From the NCBI RefSeq assembly GCF_014859505.1, contig NZ_JACUUD010000019.1, positions 1-38,924 of the forward strand: DNA of 38,924 bases. The letters run 5' to 3'. The stretch comes from Halomonas sp. GTDB taxonomy: Bacteria > Pseudomonadota > Gammaproteobacteria > Pseudomonadales > Halomonadaceae. Under the pieces are notes generated by a model. That model made no database searches and was not told the origin of the DNA. It saw only the letters and a program-made list of their open reading frames with translations. This document shows positions 8,840-19,485 of this stretch, piece by piece. The position numbers and the translations under genes were made by a program. Positions within the stretch are counted from its first letter, which is position 1, and each line of letters begins with the position of its first letter.

Positions 8840-9553
8840 TCAGCTCTCCCTGACGAAGAGGTAGCCCTTGCTGCGCACCGTCTTGATGCGGTGCGGCTGG
8901 TTGGGGTCATCGCCGATCTTGGGACGGATGCGCGACACCCGCACGTCGATGGAACGGTCCTGACCGTCGTACTTGATGCCGCGCAGCTGGGAGAAGATTT
9001 CCTCGCGGGTCAGCACCCGGCCGGCGTTGCTGGCCAGCAGCCACAGCAGGTCGAACTCGGCGCTGGTGAGGTCGATGCGCTCGCGGTCCAGCCACGCCTC
9101 GCGGGTGGCGCTGTCGATCTCCAGGTTCCCGAAGGTGAGCCGCGGTTCCGCCGCGGCCTCCGCGCTCTCGGCACGACGCAGCAGCGCCCGCATCCGCGCC
9201 AGCAGCACCCGGGGCTGCACCGGCTTGGGCACATAGTCGTCGGCGCCCATCTCCAGGCCCAGCACCTGATCCATGTCGTCGGTGCGTGCGGTGAGCATCA
9301 GGATCGGCCCCGGATAGTCGCCGCGCACGCGCCGGCAGATCGACAGGCCATCCTCGCCGGGCAGCATCAGGTCGAGTATCACCAGGTCCGGCTGCAACGC
9401 CAGGATCCGCTCCACGCCCCGGGCACCGTCGGCCTCCAGGGTGACGCGGAAGCCGTTGGCCTGAAGGTAATCGCGGGTCAGGTCGGCCAGGCGTTCATCA
9501 TCCTCGATGATCAGCACATGATCCTGTTCCCCGGGGTACAAGCTCTCGTCCAT
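8840..9553 (-). CDS. rstA: RstA-like OmpR-family response regulator
   Basis: A 237-residue response regulator, almost the same length as E. coli RstA (239). The receiver domain shows the acidic pair at 17-19 (IEDDE), phosphoacceptor D61 (VILDLMLPGEDG), the LTART threonine and the KP motif. The C-terminal winged helix ends RSIDVRVSRIRPK … RIKTVRSKGYLF, very like RstA. The ATG at 9553 starts a normal-length protein and is preceded by GAGG. It is the first gene of the rstA-rstB operon and divergent from nrdA, with 335 bases between the start codons. The targets of this regulator cannot be read from the sequence. Confidence 0.9.
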   Translation of the reverse strand: MDESLYPGEQDHVLIIEDDERLADLTRDYLQANGFRVTLEADGARGVERILALQPDLVILDLMLPGEDGLSICRRVRGDYPGPILMLTARTDDMDQVLGLEMGADDYVPKPVQPRVLLARMRALLRRAESAEAAAEPRLTFGNLEIDSATREAWLDRERIDLTSAEFDLLWLLASNAGRVLTREEIFSQLRGIKYDGQDRSIDVRVSRIRPKIGDDPNQPHRIKTVRSKGYLFVRES

Positions 9554-9730
9554 CCTCAAGTTCCATCCTGACGGGCAGGTGATCGGGAAGGCGGGGGCTG
9601 AGGCCGTACCGCCATTGGCTAAAGGATACCCGAAATCCACCGGCGCGCCTGCCTGTCTCCATGCAGCGACGGCGGCGAAGCGCCGGAAGGTGCAGTGGCT
9701 CCCCAGGAAGATCACAAACCGTCCATAGGG

Positions 9731-9739
9731 TTATCCACT
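9731..9739 (+). promoter_or_regulatory. DnaA box upstream of nrdA
   Basis: TTATCCACT matches the DnaA consensus TTATNCACA at eight of nine bases and adjoins the predicted -35 of nrdA. In E. coli, DnaA binds upstream of nrdAB and links dNTP supply to replication, so the position supports a real site. The remaining intergenic sequence toward rstA (9554-9720) shows nothing I can assign beyond a possible -10-like TATCCT on the minus strand. Confidence 0.6.
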
Positions 9740-9767
9740 TGAAGCCTGCCGGAACACACACTATCTT
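9739..9767 (+). promoter_or_regulatory. sigma70 promoter of nrdAB
   Basis: A -35 element TTGAAG (9739-9744) and a -10 element TATCTT (9762-9767) are separated by exactly 17 bases. This is the best sigma70 match in the rstA-nrdA interval and lies 120 bases before the nrdA ATG. The first NrdR box overlaps the -10, as expected for repression. Confidence 0.65.
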
Positions 9768-9803
9768 GTGCCTTCATGCGAGACGCAACACTACATCCTG
9801 TGA
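9756..9803 (+). promoter_or_regulatory. tandem NrdR boxes upstream of nrdAB
   Basis: Two 16-base NrdR-box-like sequences are present: ACACACTATCTTGTGC (9756-9771) and ACACTACATCCTGTGA (9788-9803). Against the consensus acaCwAtATaTwGtgt, box 1 matches eight and box 2 seven of the ten core positions. Their centres are 32 bases apart (a 16-base spacer), the three-helical-turn spacing typical of NrdR pairs. Box 1 covers the -10. NrdR is a Zn-ribbon/ATP-cone repressor of ribonucleotide reductase genes; its own gene is not in this window. Confidence 0.75.
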
Positions 9804-9888
9804 AGACCCCCGCCGCCGCGGCCCCTTCACAGGCGCTCCTGACCGTTTCCAGCGCCGCCTCTCGATCACCTGACAGGGACTCCACGAC

Positions 9889-12789
<2,901 letters not shown>

Positions 12790-12798
12790 GCGCCAAGC

Positions 12799-12825
12799 AA
12801 GAGGGAGGGCGTCAGCCTCCCTCTT
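12799..12825 (+). terminator. intercistronic stem-loop between nrdA and nrdB
   Basis: A perfect 10-bp stem (AAGAGGGAGG, seven-base loop, then its complement) lies nine bases after the nrdA stop. It is followed by CGTCAA rather than a T-run, so it is more likely a partial attenuator or an RNA-stabilising hairpin than a full terminator. nrdB has its own Shine-Dalgarno sequence. Confidence 0.5.
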
Positions 12826-12869
12826 CGTCAACACCGAATGTAGCCGGAACCTGACCGGGAGAGAGACAG

Positions 12870-14126
12870 ATGCTGAACTGGGACGAATTCCACGAGGACG
12901 AGACATCCGTCGCCGAGGCGACGGCCGCCAAGGCCACACCGGCCCCGACTGCCAAGCCGGAGGCTCCGCAGGAGGAGGTCCGGCCCGAGGCCGTGACCGA
13001 GAGCCGCGGCAGCTACCGGGTGGCCGAGGGTGACCGCCTGGCCCGGGCCCGCAAGTCCCTGGAGGAGCTTGACGTGGCCGCCGGCCTCGAGGAGCTGGAG
13101 ATGGGCGCGGCGCGCATACAGGTCGACGACAAGCAGATGATCAATGCCCGCGCCGACCTGAACCAGTTGGTGCCCTTCAAGTACGAGTGGGCCTGGCAGA
13201 AGTACCTGGACGGCAGCGCCAACCACTGGATGCCCCAGGAAGTGAACATGAACGCCGACATCGCCCTGTGGAAGAGCCAGGACGGCCTGACCGCGGACGA
13301 ACGGCGCATCGTCGAGCGCAGTCTGGGGTACTTCTCCACCGCCGATTCGCTGGTGGCCAACAACCTGGTGCTGGCGCTCTATCGGCTGATCACCAACCCC
13401 GAGTGCCGCCAGTACCTGCTGCGCCAGGCCTTCGAGGAGGCGATCCACACCCACGCCTATCAGTACTGTGTCGAATCGCTGGGCATGGATGAAGGCGAAG
13501 TCTTCAACATGTACCGCGAGGTGCCCTCGGTGGCCGCCAAGTCCGCCTGGAGCCTCAAGCACACCCAGTCCCTGGCGCGCCCGGACTTCAACACCGGCAC
13601 GCCCGAGACCGACCAGGAGCTGCTGCGCAACCTGGTGGCCTTCTACTGCGTGACTGAAGGGATCTTCTTCTACTGCGGCTTCAGCCAGATTCTCTCCATG
13701 GGTCGGCGCAATAAGATGACCGGCGTCGCCGAGCAGTTCCAGTACATCCTGCGCGACGAATCCATGCACCTGAACTTCGGCGTGGACATGATCAACCAGA
13801 TCAAGATCGAGAACCCGCACCTGTGGACCCCCGAGTTCCAGGACGAGGTCACCCAGATGATCCTCGAGGGCACCGAGCTCGAGATCGCCTACGCCCGGGA
13901 CACCATGCCCCGTGGCGTGCTGGGCATGAACGCGGCGATCATGGAGGAGTACCTCCATTTCATCTGCAACCGCCGTCTGGCCCAGATCGGCCTGAAGGAG
14001 CAGTACCCCGGCGCCCAGAACCCCTTCCCCTGGATGAGCGAGATCATCGACCTGCGCAAGGAGAAGAACTTCTTCGAGACCCGCGTCACCGAGTACCAAG
14101 TGGGCGGCGCGCTGAGCTGGGATTGA
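12870..14126 (+). CDS. nrdB: ribonucleoside-diphosphate reductase class Ia, beta subunit
   Basis: A 418-residue radical-generating small subunit. Iron ligands can be placed: D130 (NMNADIALW), E190 and H193 ([10 protein letters not shown]), E263 (VTEGIFF), E297 and H300 (RDESMH). The radical tyrosine is Y197, with the E-x2-H-x3-Y spacing of E. coli E115/H118/Y122, so this is a tyrosyl-radical enzyme. The first 60-odd residues are Ala/Pro/Glu-rich and low-complexity, which makes the protein longer than E. coli NrdB (376). The C-terminal tail (…GGALSWD) would dock into NrdA. Start: ATG with GGGAGAGAG upstream. Likely co-transcribed with nrdA. Confidence 0.97.
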   Translation: MLNWDEFHEDETSVAEATAAKATPAPTAKPEAPQEEVRPEAVTESRGSYRVAEGDRLARARKSLEELDVAAGLEELEMGAARIQVDDKQMINARADLNQLVPFKYEWAWQKYLDGSANHWMPQEVNMNADIALWKSQDGLTADERRIVERSLGYFSTADSLVANNLVLALYRLITNPECRQYLLRQAFEEAIHTHAYQYCVESLGMDEGEVFNMYREVPSVAAKSAWSLKHTQSLARPDFNTGTPETDQELLRNLVAFYCVTEGIFFYCGFSQILSMGRRNKMTGVAEQFQYILRDESMHLNFGVDMINQIKIENPHLWTPEFQDEVTQMILEGTELEIAYARDTMPRGVLGMNAAIMEEYLHFICNRRLAQIGLKEQYPGAQNPFPWMSEIIDLRKEKNFFETRVTEYQVGGALSWD

Positions 14127-14170
14127 GCCACTGGCTTTGACATGCCCGGCCGTGACATGCCGATATGAAG

Positions 14171-14195
14171 CAAAAGGGCCGCCCGAAGGCGGCCC
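14171..14195 (-). terminator. rho-independent terminator between nrdB and the PLDc_N gene
   Basis: A perfect 8-bp stem GGGCCGCC/GGCGGCCC encloses a four-base loop that reads TTCG on the minus strand with a C-G closing pair, the extra-stable UUCG tetraloop. On the minus strand it is followed by TTTTG, a short U-tract, so it best serves the PLDc_N gene. It also lies 49 bases after the nrdB stop and may work in both directions. Confidence 0.75.
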
Positions 14196-14220
14196 GTATT
14201 GTCTCATGCCGGCAACCCGG

Positions 14221-14400
14221 CTATCCCTTGGGTCCTATCAGGAACCAGATGATCAGCCCCACCAGCGGGAAGAACAGCAGCACCAGGATCCACAGCAGCT
14301 TGGCGAGGCCACCAGCCGAGCTCTTGGCCACCTTGACGACGGCCCATATCACGATGATCAGCCAGATCAGGCCCAGCAGGCCACCTACTTCGATTCCCAT
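14221..14400 (-). CDS. small membrane protein with PLDc_N domain
   Basis: A 59-residue protein made of two transmembrane helices (about 5-23 and 33-54) with a short Lys/Gly turn between them (VKVAKSSAGGLAKLLW), ending FLIGPKG. This matches the PLDc_N domain (the membrane segment found at the N terminus of cardiolipin synthases), here as a stand-alone protein, which is common in proteobacteria. Its function is not established. The ATG at 14400 has AAGGAGA seven bases upstream; an earlier ATG would add a charged, unrelated leader. Confidence 0.8.
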   Translation of the reverse strand: MGIEVGGLLGLIWLIIVIWAVVKVAKSSAGGLAKLLWILVLLFFPLVGLIIWFLIGPKG

Positions 14401-14533
14401 TCGACGTCTCCTTGTCCATTTCCTGTCGGCGCAGTGCCGTTTCTCGAAATGCCGCCTATAGAGGTAGCACAGCGGCAGCGAAACGGACAATCGCGGCCGG
14501 TAGCGATTTGTCAGCGGCGGTAACCATCCCCTG

Positions 14534-15199
14534 TCAGTCGGGGAGCAGGTGGCCCACCTTCACGTAGATCAGTGCGCCCTCCTCGCCCGTGAAGGGCGTG
14601 TGCTGGCTGCGATGGGGGCTGCGCAGCCAGCTGCCGGCGGGATAGGCCCCGTGCTCGTCGTGGAAGACACCCTCCAGCACCAGGATCTCCTCGCCGCCCC
14701 AGTGGGCGTGGGGCTGGAAACGAGTATTGGGCGCCCAGCGCACCAGCGCCACGTGCTCACCCTCGACGTCATGCAGGGGCAGCACCTCGAGCCCTTCCAC
14801 CAGCCCCGGGCGCCACTCGGCCGAGCGGGTATCGATCACCTTCTGCTCGGTGTCCTCGGGCGAGAACTGGTGCAGCTTGACGAAGAGGGTGGCGCCCTGC
14901 TCGCCCACCCGGGGAGCATGGGCAGTGCCGATGGGGTTGCGCAGGTAGCTGCCCGCCGGGTAGCGGCCGTGCTCGTCGGCGAACTCCCCCTCCAGCACGA
15001 GGATCTCCTCGCCGCCGCCATGCTCATGGGACGGAAAGGTGCTGTCGGGTGCATAGCGCACCAGAGAGGTGGCGCGGGCCACCTCCTCGCCGATGCGGTC
15101 GAGCATCATCCGCTCGACCCCCGCCATGGGCGAGTCGACCCAGCGGTAGTCCTCGGGGGTGACCACCACCCGCTGGTCGAAGTCGGCATTGAGTCGCAT
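14534..15199 (-). CDS. double cupin protein, ChrR-type
   Basis: A 221-residue protein built of two similar ChrR-like cupin repeats. Repeat 1 has HEHGGGEEILVLEGEF at 58-73 and repeat 2 has HAHWGGEEILVLEGVF at 164-179; each is followed by an xDEHGxYPAGSxLR motif and a later His (H94, H200). The two His, the Glu and the distant His form a metal site in each repeat. In ChrR itself the cupin is the C-terminal part of an anti-sigma factor that answers singlet oxygen; here the zinc-binding anti-sigma domain is absent and no ECF sigma gene is next to it. The biochemical role is unknown. Start: ATG with AGGAGA upstream. It lies 27 bases downstream of the helicase gene and may share its transcript. Confidence 0.82.
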   Translation of the reverse strand: MRLNADFDQRVVVTPEDYRWVDSPMAGVERMMLDRIGEEVARATSLVRYAPDSTFPSHEHGGGEEILVLEGEFADEHGRYPAGSYLRNPIGTAHAPRVGEQGATLFVKLHQFSPEDTEQKVIDTRSAEWRPGLVEGLEVLPLHDVEGEHVALVRWAPNTRFQPHAHWGGEEILVLEGVFHDEHGAYPAGSWLRSPHRSQHTPFTGEEGALIYVKVGHLLPD

Positions 15200-15226
15200 G
15201 GCACTTTCTCCTGTCTGGGGCCCGCG

Positions 15227-17605
15227 TCAGGGCCGTTTCGTGTGGGTCGGACCGCCGGAGCCGCCTGGCGTTCCCGGTAGCTGCCACCACTCCGGCAGCC
15301 GGGCGCGCACCTCGCGCCGGGCGAAGCGGTCGTCCATCAGCACCACGGTGCCGCGATCCCCGGGGCCGCGGATCACCCGGCCGGCGGCCTGCACCACCTT
15401 GATCAGCCCCGGCACCCGGTAGGCGTAGTCGTCGCCGCGGCCGAAGCGCGCCTGGAGCCGCGCCTTCAAGGCCTCGTTGAAGTCGTCGAAGGGCGGCAGC
15501 CCCAGGGTGGCGACGAAGGCGCCGATCAGCCGCTCCCCCGGCAGGTCGACCCCCTCGGCGAAGGCGCCCCCCAGCACGGCGAAGCCGATGCCCTGCCCCT
15601 CCGGCGTGAAGCGCGCCAGGAAGGCGTCGCGCTCGGGCTCCCCCATCCCTCGCACCTGGGTCCAGGTGGGAATCGTCGGGTGCGCCTCGGCGAAGGCCGC
15701 CCGCGCCCGCTCCAGGTAGGCGAAGCTGCTGAAGAAGGCCAGATAGTTGCCGGAGCGGCGGCGGTACTGGCCGGCCAGTTCGGCGACGATGGGCGACAGC
15801 GAGGCCTCGCGATCCCGCAGCCGGGTGGAGATATCGGCGCGGATGCGCACCTCGAGCTGCCCCGCGGCGAAGGGCGAGGCCACCGACTGCCAGACCGTTT
15901 CCACCGGCAGCCCCAGCAGGTCGCGATGGTAGCCGGGCGGGGCCAGGGTCGCCGAGAAAAGCACCGCGGCGTGTGCCGCCTGAAAGCGCGGGGCAAGGAA
16001 GTCCGCCGGCACCAGGTTGCGCAGGCCCAGCACCGCCCGGCCGCGGCCGTGACGGGCCAGGTCGCACAGCGAGTGGTCGCCGAAGGACTCCGCCAGGCGG
16101 ATGAAGGCCAGCGCCTCGAAGAGCAGCTCCTGGAGCTCGGGGCTGGCCCCCTCGGGGTGCTCGCCCAGGTAGTCGGTGATGGCGCTGGCCGCCCCCTGCA
16201 GGGCGCCCACCATGGCCGACGGCAGGGCATCGAGCACCCGGTAGGCCGGCCGCCCCGTCTCGCCGACCTCGGCGAGCCCCGCCTCCTTCACCAGGCCCTG
16301 CCACTGGCGGGCCAGCCGCGCCAGCGGCCGGGAGAGCGCCGGCGGCACGCTGCGGCGCAGCCGGGCGAGACGGCGCTGGTCGAGCTCGGCGCTGTACATG
16401 CCCCGGGCCCGCTCCACCAGGTTGTGGGCCTCGTCCACCAGCAGGCCCACCCGCCAGCGGTTGGCCACCGCCAGGCCGTGGAGCAGCGCACTGGCGTCGA
16501 ACCAGTGGTTGACGTCCCCCACCACCACATCGCACCAGCGCGCCAGCTCCTGGCCCAGGTAGTAGGGGCAGACGCCGTGCTCGCGGGCCACCCCACGCAG
16601 CGCCTCGCGGTCCAGCCAGCCGCGCGCCACGGCCGCCTGGCGCGCCGCCGGCAGGCGGTCGTAGAAGCCCGCCGCCAGCGGGCAGGCCTCGCCGTGGCAG
16701 GCCCGGCCGGGGTACTCGCAGGCCTTCTCCCGGGCGGTGAGCTCCAGCACCCGCAGCGGCAGTCTCTCGGGAGTTTCCGCCGAGGGGCCACCGCCCTGCT
16801 CGCCCACCGTACCGGGCGCAGGCCTGGCCCCCAGCTGGCGCAGCGCATCCAGCGCCAGAGCCCGCCCCGGGGTCTTCATGGTCAGGAACATCAACCGGTC
16901 GAGGCCGTGGCGGGGCATCGCCGCCAGCTGGGGAAAGAGGGTGCCGAGCGTCTTGCCAATGCCGGTGGGGGCCTGGGCCAGCAGGCAGCGGCCGGTGGCC
17001 GCGGCCTTGTAGACCCCCTCGGCCAGCGCCCGCTGCCCGGGGCGGAAGTCGGCGTGAGGGAAGGCGAGCCTCTCCAAGGCAGCATCCCGCCGCGCGCGAT
17101 GCTCCGCCTCTTGCTCGGCCCAGGCACGATAGCGTCGGCACAGCGAGGCGAGGAAGGTGGCCAGCTCGGCGGCCTCGAAGCGCTGCTCGAGGCGGGTCTC
17201 GCGGCCGCTACCCACCTCCAGGTAGACCAGCGCCAGGGTGATCTCGGCCAGGCCCCGCTCAGCGCAGAGCAGCGCCCCGTAGGCCCTGACCTGGGCCCAG
17301 TGCAGGGCGCGCTGGTTGTCGGCCATGCGCGAAAGATCGCCGCGGTGGGTCTTCACCTCCTCCAGGCAGTGGGCGGCCGGGTCATAGCCATCGGCGCGCC
17401 CGCGCACCTCGAGCCCCTCGACCACGCCTGCGAGCGCCACCTCGCGCTCGTAGCCCTCGCCGCGACGGCGAGCGATCTCGGCGTGGCCGGCGATGCCCTC
17501 CTCGGCGCTGGGCGCGGGGGTGAAGCGGTGGTCCAGGTCCCCTTCCCGGGCGGTGAAGTCGCACAGGGTGCGCACCGCCACCCGCAGGCGTCGCATCTCG
17601 CTCAT
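15227..17605 (-). CDS. PD-(D/E)XK nuclease-linked DinG/XPD-family DNA helicase
   Basis: A 792-residue protein with two parts. The N-terminal ~170 residues form a RecB/Cas4-like nuclease: GRADG (D72), EEVK (E83, K85) and the RecB-family Q-x3-Y motif (Q105, Y109). The rest is an iron-sulfur superfamily 2 helicase of the Rad3/XPD/DinG type: Walker A QAPTGIGKT at 211-219, four candidate cluster cysteines C296, C303, C308 and C346, DEAH at 391-394, and a C-terminal motif VI (QAAGRVIRG). Such helicases unwind 5'-3' on branched or damaged DNA. The start overlaps the FAN1 stop by four bases (ATGA), implying translational coupling and joint work, probably in crosslink or recombination repair. An alternative start is the ATG three codons in. 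Confidence 0.88.
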   Translation of the reverse strand: MSEMRRLRVAVRTLCDFTAREGDLDHRFTPAPSAEEGIAGHAEIARRRGEGYEREVALAGVVEGLEVRGRADGYDPAAHCLEEVKTHRGDLSRMADNQRALHWAQVRAYGALLCAERGLAEITLALVYLEVGSGRETRLEQRFEAAELATFLASLCRRYRAWAEQEAEHRARRDAALERLAFPHADFRPGQRALAEGVYKAAATGRCLLAQAPTGIGKTLGTLFPQLAAMPRHGLDRLMFLTMKTPGRALALDALRQLGARPAPGTVGEQGGGPSAETPERLPLRVLELTAREKACEYPGRACHGEACPLAAGFYDRLPAARQAAVARGWLDREALRGVAREHGVCPYYLGQELARWCDVVVGDVNHWFDASALLHGLAVANRWRVGLLVDEAHNLVERARGMYSAELDQRRLARLRRSVPPALSRPLARLARQWQGLVKEAGLAEVGETGRPAYRVLDALPSAMVGALQGAASAITDYLGEHPEGASPELQELLFEALAFIRLAESFGDHSLCDLARHGRGRAVLGLRNLVPADFLAPRFQAAHAAVLFSATLAPPGYHRDLLGLPVETVWQSVASPFAAGQLEVRIRADISTRLRDREASLSPIVAELAGQYRRRSGNYLAFFSSFAYLERARAAFAEAHPTIPTWTQVRGMGEPERDAFLARFTPEGQGIGFAVLGGAFAEGVDLPGERLIGAFVATLGLPPFDDFNEALKARLQARFGRGDDYAYRVPGLIKVVQAAGRVIRGPGDRGTVVLMDDRFARREVRARLPEWWQLPGTPGGSGGPTHTKRP

Positions 17606-19338
17606 GCGGGCTGCACCCAGCGCACATGGCAGACCGCGACGGGGATGCCCTGCTCGCGGAAGAAGGCGAGCCAGCGGCGCTGGTTGTCCTGCAGGCGGTC
17701 ACCGGGGCCCTTGACCTCGATCAGCCGATACGGCGACTCCCCCTCGGCCGCCTCGGGGAAGAACTGGATCAGGTCCGGCAGGCCGGCGCGGTTGGCCTTG
17801 AGATCCCCCAGCAGGCGCGCGAAGCAGGCGCGCAGGTGCTCGGGCGGCAGGCAGTCGAGCGAAAGCGAAAGCAGCGCCTCGTCGAGCGCCCCCCAGTGCA
17901 CGAAGGGGTTGGCGAGCCCCTGCTTCTCCCGCCAGGTGGCGAGGATCGCCTGGCGGTAGCGGCCGTCGTCGAGGCGCGCCAGGCAGGCATCGAAGCGCTC
18001 GCGGCGGCGCGCCACGAACTCCTCCCGGTAGAGGTCCGCCGGGCCGCTGTGGAAGGGGTGAAAGAAGGCACCGGGCAGGGGCGCGAAGAGCGCCTCCCAG
18101 CAGAGCAGGCCGAAGAGCCCGGTGAGCAGGGTGTTCTCCACGTAGGCCACCGGGGCGTCGTCGCGCTGCAGGTGCTCGCCCACTGCGCGCTCGACGCTGG
18201 GTGAGAGCGGTAGGCAGAGCTCGAGGCGCTCAGGGGCAGGCGCCGCCTCCCGGGGCAGCGGCGCCAGCCCCAGCCGGCGCCGCAGGCGGGGAAGCAGCCG
18301 CGTGAGGGCCTGGGCCTCCGCCTCCCCCGGCGACTCGCCGGCCAGGGCCTCGGCCAGCGCATGGGCCTCGGCATGCTCCCCCCGGCGCTCCCGCAGGCGC
18401 AGGTGGCGAATGCGCGCCTCCGCGCTGCCGGAACCCGCCGGCCAGCCCGCCTGGCGGTAGAGCCCAAGCGCCCGCTCGCCCTCCCCGTCTCGCTCGGCCT
18501 GGCGGCCCAGGGCCAGTTCGAGGCGCCGGCGCCGCGCCGAAAGCCAGGGGTTGTCCGACGGTATCGGAGGCAGGGCATCGGCCAGCGTCGCCACCGGCTC
18601 CCCGGCATCGAGCCGGTCGCGCAGCCGGTGCAGCGCCAGGTAGGCGTCCACCTCCTCGCGGCGCTGGAAGGCCCGGGACTCGGCGCTGAAGGGCACCCGC
18701 TCGAAGCGCTGCACCCCGAGCTCCGCGAGCACGAAGTCGGACCAGTCCTGGCGCAGGTTGCCGAAGAACATCAGCCGCAGCCGGTCGCAGGTGGCCATCA
18801 CCGTCAGGCGCACCACCCGATCCGGGGCCGCCGGCCACCATGCGGCCAGCGGACGCGCCTCGAGGCCCCGAGGCGCCAGGGCCTCGAGCAGGGCGGCCTT
18901 GCCCAGCGAGGCCGAAAGCCCGGCGGCGCGGATCTCCCCGGCCAGGGCCAGGCGCAGCTCGGGCAAGCGAAGCTGGGCGAAGAGGGTCTCAAGGGAGAGG
19001 GCGGGATCGCCCTCGACCAGGCCGGCGGCCAACAGCGGCGCCAGGGCCGCCTCGCCGTCGCCGGTCTCGGCACTGTCCTCGCTGTCGGCACTGTTCTCGG
19101 CGTCGATCTCCGGATAGACGAGCTTCGAGGTGCGAAAGTGCTCGCCCCGGCGCATCACCATGCGCACCAGCAGCGCCCGGGAGGCCCGCGGCAGCGCGGC
19201 AAAGTCGGCCAGGAACGCCCGCTCCTCGTCGCCGAGCAGGTCGCCGTGGCGTTCGGCGACCCAGTCCAGCACGAACTGGAAGTTCACCAGGTAGTAGAAA
19301 GGATCCGCGAGGGAGGCGGCGGGAGAGCTACTGGTCAT
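17602..19338 (-). CDS. FAN1-type structure-specific nuclease (VRR-NUC domain)
   Basis: A 578-residue homologue of the Fanconi-associated nuclease FAN1, also known from Pseudomonas. The N-terminal part (from about 10) begins FYYLVNFQFVLDWV and carries a SAP-like DNA-binding region near 125-160; a helical TPR-like middle follows. The C-terminal VRR-NUC domain has the catalytic set P521-D522 (GLPDLIQFF), E541-V-K543 (IEVKGPGD) and Q553. FAN1 cuts 5' flaps and helps unhook interstrand crosslinks. An acidic Ser/Asp/Glu-rich loop at about 103-114 is low-complexity. The start is the first ATG before the family N terminus; its ribosome site is weak. It is the first gene of the pair with the helicase. 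Confidence 0.9.
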   Translation of the reverse strand: MTSSSPAASLADPFYYLVNFQFVLDWVAERHGDLLGDEERAFLADFAALPRASRALLVRMVMRRGEHFRTSKLVYPEIDAENSADSEDSAETGDGEAALAPLLAAGLVEGDPALSLETLFAQLRLPELRLALAGEIRAAGLSASLGKAALLEALAPRGLEARPLAAWWPAAPDRVVRLTVMATCDRLRLMFFGNLRQDWSDFVLAELGVQRFERVPFSAESRAFQRREEVDAYLALHRLRDRLDAGEPVATLADALPPIPSDNPWLSARRRRLELALGRQAERDGEGERALGLYRQAGWPAGSGSAEARIRHLRLRERRGEHAEAHALAEALAGESPGEAEAQALTRLLPRLRRRLGLAPLPREAAPAPERLELCLPLSPSVERAVGEHLQRDDAPVAYVENTLLTGLFGLLCWEALFAPLPGAFFHPFHSGPADLYREEFVARRRERFDACLARLDDGRYRQAILATWREKQGLANPFVHWGALDEALLSLSLDCLPPEHLRACFARLLGDLKANRAGLPDLIQFFPEAAEGESPYRLIEVKGPGDRLQDNQRRWLAFFREQGIPVAVCHVRWVQPA

Positions 19339-19485
19339 CTATCCATGATATCAGCGGACCAGGACAAAGGCAGTCCTTCACCATGCGAATGGGGCAAGTC
19401 GGGGTAAGGAATCGACACGCCTGCCGACCCAATCCCGGCACCTTCTTGTTCAATGTTCCCGGATACCGAGCTATCAGGAGTACCC

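Noticed and set aside
15024-17141. Alternative minus-strand frame (705 codons) inside the helicase gene
   Set aside because: It is Gly/Ala/Arg/Pro-rich without motifs, while the other frame carries Walker A, DEAH and the nuclease residues.
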